This document shows, in pieces, positions 1 to 7,600 of a DNA stretch of 10,452 nucleotides (positions within the stretch are counted from its first letter, which is position 1; the number at the start of each line of letters is the position of its first letter). The DNA is from Nitrospira sp. (lineage in GTDB: Bacteria > UBA9089 > CG2-30-40-21 > SBAY01). Made by a program: the position numbers and the translations under genes. The notes under the pieces were generated by a model that did no database searches, was not told where the DNA came from, and was given only the letters and a program-made list of their open reading frames with translations. The DNA lies in contig SBAY01000197.1 of the NCBI GenBank assembly GCA_005239945.1, forward strand, positions 1 to 10,452, written 5' to 3'.

Positions 1-9
1 ATTCTTTTA

Positions 10-93
10 GCCACAAAGCCACAAAGCCACAAAGGCACTAAATTTCACTAAAATTTCCTTTTGTGGAATTTTGTGTCTTAGTGACTTTGTGGC
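10..93. repeat. Hairpin repeat with tandem CCACAAAG units
   Basis: Three tandem 8-bp CCACAAAG units occupy 11-34. The last copy opens an inverted repeat: GCCACAAAGGCACTAA at 26-41 pairs with TTAGTGACTTTGTGGC at 78-93, 15 of 16 positions complementary, around a 36-base loop. It lies 59 bp beyond the stop of the NACHT gene. The loop is long and there is no T-run, so it is not a convincing intrinsic terminator. I read it as a dispersed palindromic repeat of the kind common in repeat-rich genomes; the family cannot be named from here. Confidence 0.6.
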
Positions 94-151
94 ATATCTT
101 TCCTCACATTTCTCATTTTGCACAAGTCTAACACTTCACTTGGGTAAATAG

Positions 152-1726
152 TTACAATTCTTTAATGGTATTCCCTTTTTCCTGGAAGAAGGTATCAACT
201 GATGCTTGAGAGCTTGGGAAATGGAATTTGACCGATTTTTCCCTTGCCTGTCTTTCGGCTAATTTTTGTAAGGCGGAGTAGGCTCCATCTCTTACATATT
301 CAACCTTATCCTTCAATGCCCCAAGCAATGCAGATATTACCCTATCATCTGTTTTACCAAGACGACCAAGGGCACTGGCTGCATTATAACGCACACCTGA
401 ATATTCACCCTTCAATACCCCAAGCAATGCAGATATTACCTTATCATCTGTTTTACTAAGACGGCCCAGGGTACTGGCTGCACCCCCATGCACCTCACGA
501 TCTTTCTCCTTCAATGCCATAAGTAAGAAGTTGGCTATCTTTTCCCAATTTCGTGTTCCAGCCATAGCTGAAAATACCCTGTCTATCTCCTCTCTAAGTG
601 GGCGAAACTCTGTCTCTTTCCACAACCTCAGGAGTTTATTTAGTATCTCTTTTTCCAAGGCAGGGTTTGCTTGAGCATTGGGAATATCAGCCATACAAAA
701 CCCAGCCAGAAGCAGTGGTTGATGAAGCACATCAGAGCAGAGTGGTTTTTGATTGCGGATGAACTCGATAAAACCCCAGACCTTATCTTTGGGAAGCCTG
801 CCAGCAACAAGCTTGACTACCTCACGAAATCTGGGATTGAATAAGACAGGTTCAAGGAATGACAGGCAAGATGCCTGTCCTACTATGTAGCAAGCACAGA
901 AATACTCCTCAAAGGTGAGATGTAAGAAGATATATCGCTCATCACCAAGTCGGCATAAAAGCCCACTTTTCTCAACAATCTCTTTTAACACATCATCCGG
1001 TCTATAATCCTCCTTTTCAGTTGTAAGGGAATTTTTAATCAACTCTCTCAATTCCCCTTCCTCGAATACCTCCTTGCCCTGTTCAAGGAACAAAGAGGCT
1101 ATCTCTTGCAATACCTTTTTCTTGACTGATAAAGGGATTTCAGGATTTTTTCGTTCAAGCATCTCATTCACAGCCTTGTCATACAACTCCACACGACCAG
1201 CAGGTAAGACAAGTCTGTGCCGAACAAATACAAAACAGAGGAGCTGTAAAAGTAATGGGTTTTTAGAAAACGGCTCCATCTGTGGTGTATCTTTTAGGCC
1301 AGAAAGAAAGGCTAGGCTTTGAGCTTTGAGATAGTTCTTTGCATACTGTTCGATATGCTCTTTTGCCAGAGGCATCACCTCGTAATGCTTCCAGCCAGAG
1401 AGTTCATTGCTATACCCTACAATTCGGGTAGTAACCAGGATATGGCAATTTCCATACCCACCAGAGGTGAGATTCTTCAAGGATGAAATGATTGACTCCT
1501 TATTTTGCCTTACCTCATCCAGTCCATCACAGAGGATGAGGCATTTACCGTTTTTTAGCCAGTTTTTTAGAAGCAGTTTAATCTCTTCCTCAAAACCGCT
1601 ATTCTTCAAGGTATCGGATTCTGGATAATAGTCTAAAAGGAATATAGCCCCTTTATCTGCCCAATCCTTCAGATTTATGATAAGAGGGAATAGCTCTTTT
1701 TTTTTGAGTGGAGAAAGAATAGGCAA
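152..1726 (-). CDS. NACHT-HEAT STAND NTPase, C-terminal part (frameshifted)
   Basis: This frame holds the larger part of a NACHT NTPase whose N-terminus and Walker A loop lie in the adjacent frame (1653-2144). Numbered from the first codon here (a TTG at 1726), it has the NACHT Walker B CLILCDGLDEV at about residues 62-72, a sensor-1-like VTTR at 98-101, the winged-helix region ending in HLTFEEYF near 269-276, and C-terminal HEAT repeats at about 395-495. The TTG has no Shine-Dalgarno and lies inside the Walker A-proximal region, so it is unlikely to be a true start. The first ten residues (MPILSPLKKK) are out-of-frame reading of the upstream gene; genuine homology begins at KKELFPLIINLKDWA. 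Removing one base from the A9 run at 1697-1705 joins both parts into about 663 residues with Walker A and B correctly spaced. NACHT proteins are signal-transduction or immune ATPases in which the repeats sense and the N-terminus acts. A palindrome at 861-879 adds the residues GQASCLS. Domain assignment is secure; whether the protein is made full-length is not. Confidence 0.85.
   Translation of the reverse strand: MPILSPLKKKELFPLIINLKDWADKGAIFLLDYYPESDTLKNSGFEEEIKLLLKNWLKNGKCLILCDGLDEVRQNKESIISSLKNLTSGGYGNCHILVTTRIVGYSNELSGWKHYEVMPLAKEHIEQYAKNYLKAQSLAFLSGLKDTPQMEPFSKNPLLLQLLCFVFVRHRLVLPAGRVELYDKAVNEMLERKNPEIPLSVKKKVLQEIASLFLEQGKEVFEEGELRELIKNSLTTEKEDYRPDDVLKEIVEKSGLLCRLGDERYIFLHLTFEEYFCACYIVGQASCLSFLEPVLFNPRFREVVKLVAGRLPKDKVWGFIEFIRNQKPLCSDVLHQPLLLAGFCMADIPNAQANPALEKEILNKLLRLWKETEFRPLREEIDRVFSAMAGTRNWEKIANFLLMALKEKDREVHGGAASTLGRLSKTDDKVISALLGVLKGEYSGVRYNAASALGRLGKTDDRVISALLGALKDKVEYVRDGAYSALQKLAERQAREKSVKFHFPSSQASVDTFFQEKGNTIKEL
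311..482 (-). repeat. Tandem 33-codon HEAT repeats, nearly identical DNA
   Basis: The segments 311-383 and 410-482 match at 67 of 73 positions with a 99-bp period, encoding successive 33-residue HEAT units (TDDKVISALLGVLKGEY and TDDRVISALLGALKDKV). High DNA identity between neighbouring repeats suggests recent duplication or gene conversion in the presumed ligand-sensing end of the NACHT protein. Confidence 0.75.
861..879. repeat. Short palindrome inserted in the NACHT reading frame
   Basis: GACAGGC at 861-867 and GCCTGTC at 873-879 form a perfect 7-bp stem with a 5-base loop. On the coding strand it contributes the peptide GQASCLS, directly after the conserved FEEYFCACYI helix of the NACHT winged-helix region. 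From memory, palindromes of this GACAGGC...GCCTGTC type recur between and within genes of repeat-rich bacteria; here it keeps the reading frame. Confidence 0.6.
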
Positions 1727-2144
1727 GATAGGCGGTCAAGGTCGTTTTTCCAGCACCAGGGTCACCTTTGACAACAATGCTCTTGTTCTGAATGGCTTTT
1801 TCAACATCCACAGGTGTCCAGGAATGCGTCTCACCTATTAAATGACTCTTCCGCCATACCCTAAAATCAGTATCGTTAGCCTCTTTTGTCTCCTTTTCTT
1901 TAACCTTTTCTGGTCTCTCCTCTTTCCTCTCCTCCCCCAATTTGAGTGGAAGATAGTCTTTCATAGTCAAGGAGACATCTATATCTAAGCAGGGTATAGT
2001 TTCACAGCGCTTTGCTATGAAACAAAGATACTTTTTGGTAATTTCCTCTTTCTGTTCGAGTGATAGCCCTTCTGCCTTACCTGACCCTGCTGATTGAATG
2101 ACACTTACATTCTGGCTATTGGTAATATTTACATTCTGTTCCAT
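1653..2144 (-). CDS. NACHT STAND NTPase, N-terminal part with Walker A (frameshifted)
   Basis: This is the start of the NACHT gene. Residues 1-18 (MEQNVNITNSQNVSVIQS) are a short Asn/Val-rich tag almost shared with the CHAT protein. Residues 25-100 are a charged, mostly helical linker. TPVDVEKAIQNKSIVVKGD leads into the Walker A loop GDPGAGKTT at 127-135. After Gln147-Lys-Lys149 the frame passes through nine consecutive A residues (1697-1705) and leaves the NACHT frame; the last 14 residues (RAIPSYHKSEGLGR) are non-native before the stop. The matching continuation, ELFPLIINLKDWA and the Walker B Asp, is in the frame of 152-1726, so deletion of one A would give a single protein of about 663 residues. 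The ATG follows AAAGGA with a spacer of about 10-11 bases, the same arrangement as the CHAT gene. The peptide alone carries Walker A without Walker B and could not be an active NTPase. Confidence 0.85.
   Translation of the reverse strand: MEQNVNITNSQNVSVIQSAGSGKAEGLSLEQKEEITKKYLCFIAKRCETIPCLDIDVSLTMKDYLPLKLGEERKEERPEKVKEKETKEANDTDFRVWRKSHLIGETHSWTPVDVEKAIQNKSIVVKGDPGAGKTTLTAYLAYSFSTQKKRAIPSYHKSEGLGR
1697..1705 (-). other. A9 homopolymer at the NACHT frameshift
   Basis: The coding strand reads C-A9-G here. The upstream frame reads CAA AAA AAA AGA; the downstream NACHT frame needs CAA AAA AAA GAG, which an A8 tract would give. The defect is thus exactly one extra A. Possible explanations are phase variation by slippage, transcriptional slippage or +1 recoding that makes both products, a fixed mutation, or a sequencing/assembly error. 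Confidence 0.85.
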
Positions 2145-2161
2145 CTCTTTTATTTTCCTTT
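2115..2161 (-). repeat. 47-bp start-region repeat, NACHT copy
   Basis: This segment covers the ribosome-binding site (AAAGGA), the start codon and the first ten codons of the NACHT gene. It matches 7753-7799, the same place in the CHAT gene, at 45 of 47 positions. Identity in both the untranslated leader and the coded tag points to a shared or recombined 5' module and not to protein-level convergence. Confidence 0.9.
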
Positions 2162-2175
2162 AGGGAAATCCTTTT

Positions 2176-2463
2176 GGTAACCGTTCAGGGTGTAATGAAG
2201 GGAAAAGGGGAAATGGAGGAAAAATGGGAAATTTATTTGGATGTTTAGGAATTTGAAAGTTACTTCGTAGTAACCGCATTTATGCGGTTATTTATGCTGG
2301 ATTTACCCGCTAAACAGGTGGGAGTGGACCATCCACCTCGCCTGGTAGCGGGTTACTACGAACCAATTGCCCCCCAGAGATTAGCTTGAATATGAAATAA
2401 AATTCTTTAGTATTTTTCCCCTTTCCCCTACTTTTCCATTTTCCCTTACTTACACCTGAACGC
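2176..2463. repeat. Intergenic element bounded by imperfect inverted repeats
   Basis: It fills most of the 332-bp gap between the SEC-C gene and the NACHT gene; no credible gene is visible. The left end from 2177 (GTAACCGTTCAGGGTGTAA) recurs inverted at the right end near 2467-2436 (GTAAGCGTTCAGGTGTAA), and both arms continue into purine-rich AAGGGAAAA tracts. Nested inside are a 12-bp perfect inverted repeat (TTCGTAGTAACC at 2264-2275, GGTTACTACGAA at 2351-2362), a small CCGCAT/ATGCGG hairpin at 2274-2287, and CCCGCTA/TAGCGGG around 2305-2352. The layout resembles a non-autonomous MITE or composite palindromic repeat; there is no transposase. Confidence 0.55.
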
Positions 2464-2476
2464 TTACTCCTTTTGT

Positions 2477-4246
2477 TTATAACCAATCATAATTATTTTC
2501 CTCACACCACTGCTCCATATCGTCTGTTCTCCAGTAATTCTCAAGTCTTGTCCTGAAATGGTCAAAATCATTACATTCTTTTAGTATTTTCGTTACAACT
2601 TCTTTATCCACCAGGTTCAATCTAAACAACCACACATAAAAGGCAGCTACAGCTTTTAGCCCAATATAGATGTCGTCTAAATAGCAGTCCCTAATCTTTC
2701 GGATATACCAGTTGCCAAAAATAATATAAACATCGTCATTATTATATTCAAAAACAGAACGACCACCATAAGGGATAAGACAAGCACAGGCAAATGTATT
2801 AACAGCATGAGCGTATTTTGAAGCCCTCTCATTCGCCAGTCCTTCAGCCTTTAGATATTTGTAGAAGGCATCAATCAAGTTCCTGGTTCGTTTTAGGATG
2901 ACATCTTCATTAGACTCCTCCAGGATAAAGAAAGAAGGTTTAACTTTTCTCATACCGATTCTTGGGAAGGAAAGATGCTTAACTTTCTGGTCGATATTGG
3001 TAAGTTGTGAATCAAGTTCTGGTAACTCTTCTGTTCTAAGGGATATCCGGGCACTTGGAGGAAGAAGGACTTTTTTATTTTCCGTCTGAACCGATTTTTG
3101 GGTTTCAACCTTTCCTAAACAGCACTTTTTGTATTTCTTACCACTACCACATGGGCAGGGGGCATTACGACCAATTTTCTCCTTAAAGAAAGAAGGCTCC
3201 GACTCTTCTTCAGGTAATTCTTCTTCAGGCTCTTTTTCCATCAAAAGGTCAATCCCATAATCAATCTCACCATGCCCGATTTTCCTTCTTGCTTCCAACA
3301 AAAGAGGTAATGCCTCTTTATTGCCAAACTCTCCAAGTGTTACACCTGCACTATCAACAATTTCCGGGTCATCATGCTCAAGGAGTTCAACTAAAAGGTC
3401 GTATGCCTCTTTTACCCCTTTCATTTTCTCCAGAGCTGATACCATTGAAAGTTTCCAGGCATCATTCTTTTCAAAGAGCCTCTTACGCAGATACGGGACT
3501 GCCGCAGCCCCAATCCTGCCTACATATTCAATACAATCTCCACAGATAAAGTCATTATCACACATCAGTCCATCAACAAGTCCCTGGATAGATAGTTCAT
3601 CTTTGCACTCATTCAGCATCTCAGGCACAAATATTGCTGCCCAGGAATCAAGCATCATAAGCTCAAGCAGGTACGGCACAGCTTTTCCCCCTTGCTTTTT
3701 TAAGGCTTCAATTTCCCTGTCAAATGCCTTTCGTCGCACTTTATAACCTTCCCTATATCTCTGAGGAAATAGCTTTTTATCATCTGCCATCTTCAATCTG
3801 GTAATAAGGGCATTGATTTCTTCATCCCGGTTAGAGGGAATATATGTTTTGTACTCTTTTACCCTCTCGATTTCCAAGATTCGCCATTTTAAAGAATATT
3901 CAGATAGGGAATTATCCCATGGGGCTTTCTCTTTAAAAGAGTCTTTGTTTTTTTCCTTTCTTCTGACCTGCTTGATTCCCTTCTCACACAAGGCAATTGC
4001 CTCCTTATACCTTCCCAACACCTTCAGATTTTCTGTCATTGCCATAAGCGATATCATATCATCAGGATATCTCGATAAAATCTCCTTTCTTATATTTAAT
4101 GCTTCATCATATTTTCCTTCCATGTCCAGAGTTTTAGCTTTCTCAATGAGTTCAAGATACACCTTTTCTTCTTCACTAACTATTTTTGGCTGTATTTGCT
4201 GTGATTTTTTAGGTTTTTTAGTCTTGTGTTTTCTAGATTTTTTCAT
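2477..4246 (-). CDS. TPR/HEAT/SEC-C motif protein
   Basis: This is a 589-residue modular protein of unknown function. It has a Lys-rich N-terminus (1-20), a TPR-like helical pair (about 25-95: LDMEGKYDEALNIRKEIL, LGRYKEAIALCEKGI), and HEAT-like repeats (about 185-340, including GGKAVPYLLELMM and GAAAVPYLRKRL). An acidic linker precedes a SEC-C zinc motif at 359-376 with the full C-x-C-x8-C-C pattern (Cys364, 366, 375, 376). The last 150 residues (about 450-560) look like the four-helix SAM-like core-binding domain of tyrosine recombinases (LIDAFYKYLKAEGLANERAS), but no catalytic domain follows. SEC-C motifs bind zinc and occur at the end of SecA and as add-ons in many unrelated proteins, including some near toxins. 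The start ATG follows AAGGAGGTG at a long spacing of about 12 bases. The gene lies between the two tag-bearing STAND genes on the same strand, but repeats separate it from both, so co-transcription is uncertain. No signal peptide or membrane segment is visible; it is probably cytoplasmic. Confidence 0.85.
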   Translation of the reverse strand: MKKSRKHKTKKPKKSQQIQPKIVSEEEKVYLELIEKAKTLDMEGKYDEALNIRKEILSRYPDDMISLMAMTENLKVLGRYKEAIALCEKGIKQVRRKEKNKDSFKEKAPWDNSLSEYSLKWRILEIERVKEYKTYIPSNRDEEINALITRLKMADDKKLFPQRYREGYKVRRKAFDREIEALKKQGGKAVPYLLELMMLDSWAAIFVPEMLNECKDELSIQGLVDGLMCDNDFICGDCIEYVGRIGAAAVPYLRKRLFEKNDAWKLSMVSALEKMKGVKEAYDLLVELLEHDDPEIVDSAGVTLGEFGNKEALPLLLEARRKIGHGEIDYGIDLLMEKEPEEELPEEESEPSFFKEKIGRNAPCPCGSGKKYKKCCLGKVETQKSVQTENKKVLLPPSARISLRTEELPELDSQLTNIDQKVKHLSFPRIGMRKVKPSFFILEESNEDVILKRTRNLIDAFYKYLKAEGLANERASKYAHAVNTFACACLIPYGGRSVFEYNNDDVYIIFGNWYIRKIRDCYLDDIYIGLKAVAAFYVWLFRLNLVDKEVVTKILKECNDFDHFRTRLENYWRTDDMEQWCEENNYDWL

Positions 4247-4268
4247 TTGTTTATCTTACACCTCCTTT

Positions 4269-4414
4269 AACCGCGAATGAATGGGGATTTAACCGCTAAT
4301 GAACGCTAATGGACGCTAAAATGATTCTCTTTTACATTCACATCTATTCGCGTTTATTAGCAGTTCCTCATCTCCTCCTTTTACATTCGTGTTCATTTGC
4401 GTTTATTAGCGGTT
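4269..4414. repeat. Palindromic dispersed repeat, composite copy 1
   Basis: Left arms AACCGCGAATGAA (from 4269) and AACCGCTAATGAACGCTAAT (from 4291) face right arms ending TTATTAGCAGTT (4365) and TTATTAGCGGTT (4414). It looks like two nested or fused copies of the family also seen at 8433-8522 and 9679-9758. The right end overlaps the orphan TPR frame and supplies its last two residues (Asn-Arg) and stop. The left end abuts the AAAGGAGG ribosome-binding site of the SEC-C gene. No gene is visible between 4247 and 4405. Confidence 0.8.
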
Positions 4415-4645
4415 CAATAACTGGGCAGCGTCGGTTTTGGGCCAGTGGTAGCCCATCTTTGTTGCTTTTTCGTAGGCTGAATTGGCAAACTCCTTCGCCT
4501 TATCCCTATTCTTTTGCCCAAGATATGCCCTGGCTAAAATCAACTCTGCTTCAGGTTTGTAGAGCCTGAAACCTGTTCGTTCACAAAGCTTTAAAATCTG
4601 GTTTGCCTCTTTGATAGCATCTTCATATCTTTCCATATCTAACTA
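4406..4645 (-). pseudogene. Orphan TPR tail of a STAND protein
   Basis: The open frame from the ATG at 4636 encodes 76 residues forming about two TPR-like helical pairs (RYEDAIKEANQILKLCERTG, AYLGQKNRDKAKEFANSAYE) and ending GYHWPKTDAAQLLNR. That is the kind of ending seen on NB-ARC/TPR regulators. There is no Shine-Dalgarno before the ATG. The same frame upstream of a TAG at 4643-4645 still reads TPR-like (DYYFEIEAALESGRL), so the ATG is probably internal and the segment is what remains of a longer gene. It begins just past the stop of the CHAT gene in a different frame. The final NR and stop come from the dispersed repeat. I infer a leftover 3' end from replacement or recombination of a paralogous TPR gene; expression as a small TPR protein is possible but unlikely. 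Confidence 0.65.
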
Positions 4646-4698
4646 CAGCCGGCCAGACTCAAGAGCGGCTTCGATTTCAAAATAATAATCACAGTTCC

Positions 4699-7600
4699 TT
4701 ATTTGTCTTGACCGCTTTTCAATTCCAGAATTCTCTCTTTCACATAATCTACTGCCTGTGGGAGACCAATTTTGAGGAAGATTTGTCTGGCTGTCTCAAG
4801 CTCTGAAAGTGCTTTTTCTGTTTCTCCAACTATGTTCCAAAATGGTGCTCGATCCATCAGGGTTAATGCCTGAGAATACAAATCATCTGTCTGTTTATAG
4901 AAACCCATAGCTATTTCAAAGAGTTGAAAGGCTTGCTCAAGGTGGCCTGAGAGACCAAGGAGTTTGGTTTGACTGCGGAGGCAGTTGGCCTCGCCTAACC
5001 GCTCGCCAATTTCTCGGTACTTGGGCAGGGCAGCATCATAGTTCCTCTGCGCTCCCTCAAGATCAGCCGTCCTCAGATACAGATCGCCCAGGGACTTGAG
5101 GCAGTTGGCCTCGCCTAACCGGTCGCCAATTTCTCGGTACTTGGGCAGGGCAGCATCATAGTTCCTCTGCGCTCCCTCAAGATCAGCCGTCCTCAGACAC
5201 AGATCGCCCAGGGCCTGGAGGCAGTTGGCCTCGCCACTTATCTCTCCTGTCCTCCGGGAGGCCTGAATCCCTTGCTCTGCCCGCCTTATTCCTTCCTGAT
5301 ATTGCCCGCTGAACTGATAGTAGAAACCAAGGGTAGAGGCTATGGCTGCAGTGTAACATTGACTATCAGTTTCTAACCCTTCCTTTTCTACTCCCCAATC
5401 CATAAAGGCGTAAATATTAGGCAGTTCCTGAGAAATGGCCAGTTGCCTAACCATGCTTAATTCCTCCCCAAGCCCTTTGCTGAGGGTAGATACCCGTCCA
5501 TGATAGTATTTCAAGGCAGCAGGAGCATACTGTGAAAGAGCCTCCTCAGGCAACAATCTTTGAGCATATCTCCTCAGTGGAACAGGCAGATAGTACCAGT
5601 CATCCCGATGTTCTACTAAGGAATTATGCCTCAGTTTTTCTACACCATCTTTCCACCACTGGCCAATAATCTTAGTTAGTGCCTGCCCGCTTACCCCACC
5701 AGGAAATAGGCTGAGCAATGGGAAAAGCCTGACTGAGTCCCCATCTGTTTCTTTAAGCCACTGATAGGATAACTCTAAAGAGACAAAGACACTGGTTAGT
5801 TTGGTTTTTTCTTCCTCAGTCAACAAGGGGTCGCTGTAAACATCTCCCAGTCCCTTTTCCAACCTTTCTACCAATTCCTCTATATTGAGGCTTTCAAGCC
5901 GTGGAACAGCCAGTACCATCGCCAGAGGGTAACTATCTAATAACTCAAGTAGCCTGGAGATACTGCTGGAACTTTCGAGTTGTCTAATATCACACACCTT
6001 CTTGGCTAAAGTAAAAAGAAGCTCTTCAGCTTCAGGCGGAGAAAGTCGAGGCACCTCAATCTTCTTTTCTCCCATGCCACCAATTAACTCCCGTGAGGTT
6101 ACCAGAAGCCTGAGGGATGGAGCCTTTTCCAGTAAAGTTTGCAAAAGCTGCCTTACCCCGAGCCGATTCTTTCTGAGAACAGTCTCCAGATTATCCAGGA
6201 CAAACAGGTATTCTCCTGAAGCTAAGGCAGCGGCTACATCTTCGTCCTTTTCAACTGCCCCAAGTTCAATTGCATCGGCTACCCTCCGACGCATTAACTC
6301 AACGCTCTCTACCGCATCTAAATCAATAAGATAAATACCTGATGAGAAATGGTTTCTCTGTCGATACCATCTGGCAATCTCTCTGGCTGTGGCTGTCTTA
6401 CCAATCCCTCCAAGGCCAATCAGGCTAACCAGACGATTATTGAACAGGGCAGTAATTGTCCTCTGCATCAGCCTTTCTCGTCCCACAAAGGGCTTTACTT
6501 GTTCGCCTATGTTTGAAGGAGGTAACTTATCAGATATATCATCAATCTTGCCTGCTGGTAGATTCGTGAATATCCTCTCTTTATGAGAGACATCATCTGG
6601 CAGGAGACGAAATTTTTTCTCCTCAACTCTTGCTTTCTCTCCTATCATCGGGTCAGTATTGACTGCGATAAGCCCTGCCTGGTATGCCTCCTCAACTGTC
6701 TTGCCAACAGCTAAGGCCAGATAAAAGTTACGGGTAAAGACCTTGGCAGACCAATCCAATATTGGCTTACTCCTCTCAATAGCCACCACATGCCTTATCC
6801 CTGTTTTAATGAATCCTTCAGCTACCGAGGCTGAATGACAGGCAGATAGGAAGACCAGTTTTACGGGAGTAGCACTTGACTGAAGGAGCCGACATATCTG
6901 CTCCTGATCTAATTGGTGGGCCTGGGCTAAATTGTCTTCAAAAACAAGATAGCCTTCACCCCCATGCCCACTAAAGTGAAGGATGTCAAAGTCCTCAGCA
7001 AGAATATGTTTTTGAAACCACTCGGTAGTAGCTGGCGTAAATCTGATTTGAAATCGAACTTTACTTTTTTGCAAGTAGCTAAGGATTTCCCCCTTTTCAG
7101 ATTCAAAATCCAGCCTGGTTAAAGGCTTGCCTTTTGTATCAACCAGTGGGCTTGAAAATAGAACCAGAATTCTTGGAATGGTTAAATCAGATTCTGGCTT
7201 TTTTTGAGCTGGCTCTGGATTGCCGAAGCCTTCACCGTAGACATTGTATATCTCGATTTTTACCCCATGCTTTACCTCAAACTTGCCAAGGTAATGGAAT
7301 AGCCTTTCATACTCCTCTTTCACCCCAGACAGAGCCCTGGCTACTTCCTCTGAGGCCAGGATATGTCCTTCATCCCCGCAGTCCATCACCCTTTGGGCAA
7401 GGTTGATACCACCACCAACGATATTTTCCTGTTGCTTTATATCTTCTATTAGATAGACAGGCCCGGTATGCATTCCCATCCGCAAGGGAATCTTTGCCTC
7501 TTTTACCTTAGGGGCTATCTTTTGAGCAGTCAATAGAGGAGATTCAGGATTCGTAAGGAAGACAATGACCATTCCATCACCTGTAGGGAGCATCAGCCGT

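Noticed and set aside
11..34. Tandem CCACAAAG units considered as a CRISPR or iteron array
   Set aside because: Only three 8-bp units with no spacers, and they form one arm of a hairpin.
244..459. Plus-strand frame with a repeated PSMPQAMQILPYHLFYQD-like peptide
   Set aside because: The repetition is the antisense image of the tandem HEAT repeats of the NACHT gene, not an independent gene.
3321..3746. Long plus-strand open frames opposite the SEC-C gene (also 3813-4280)
   Set aside because: They lie antisense to a gene with clear domains, have no ribosome-binding site, and encode low-complexity Ser/Phe/Pro-rich peptides typical of antisense reading.
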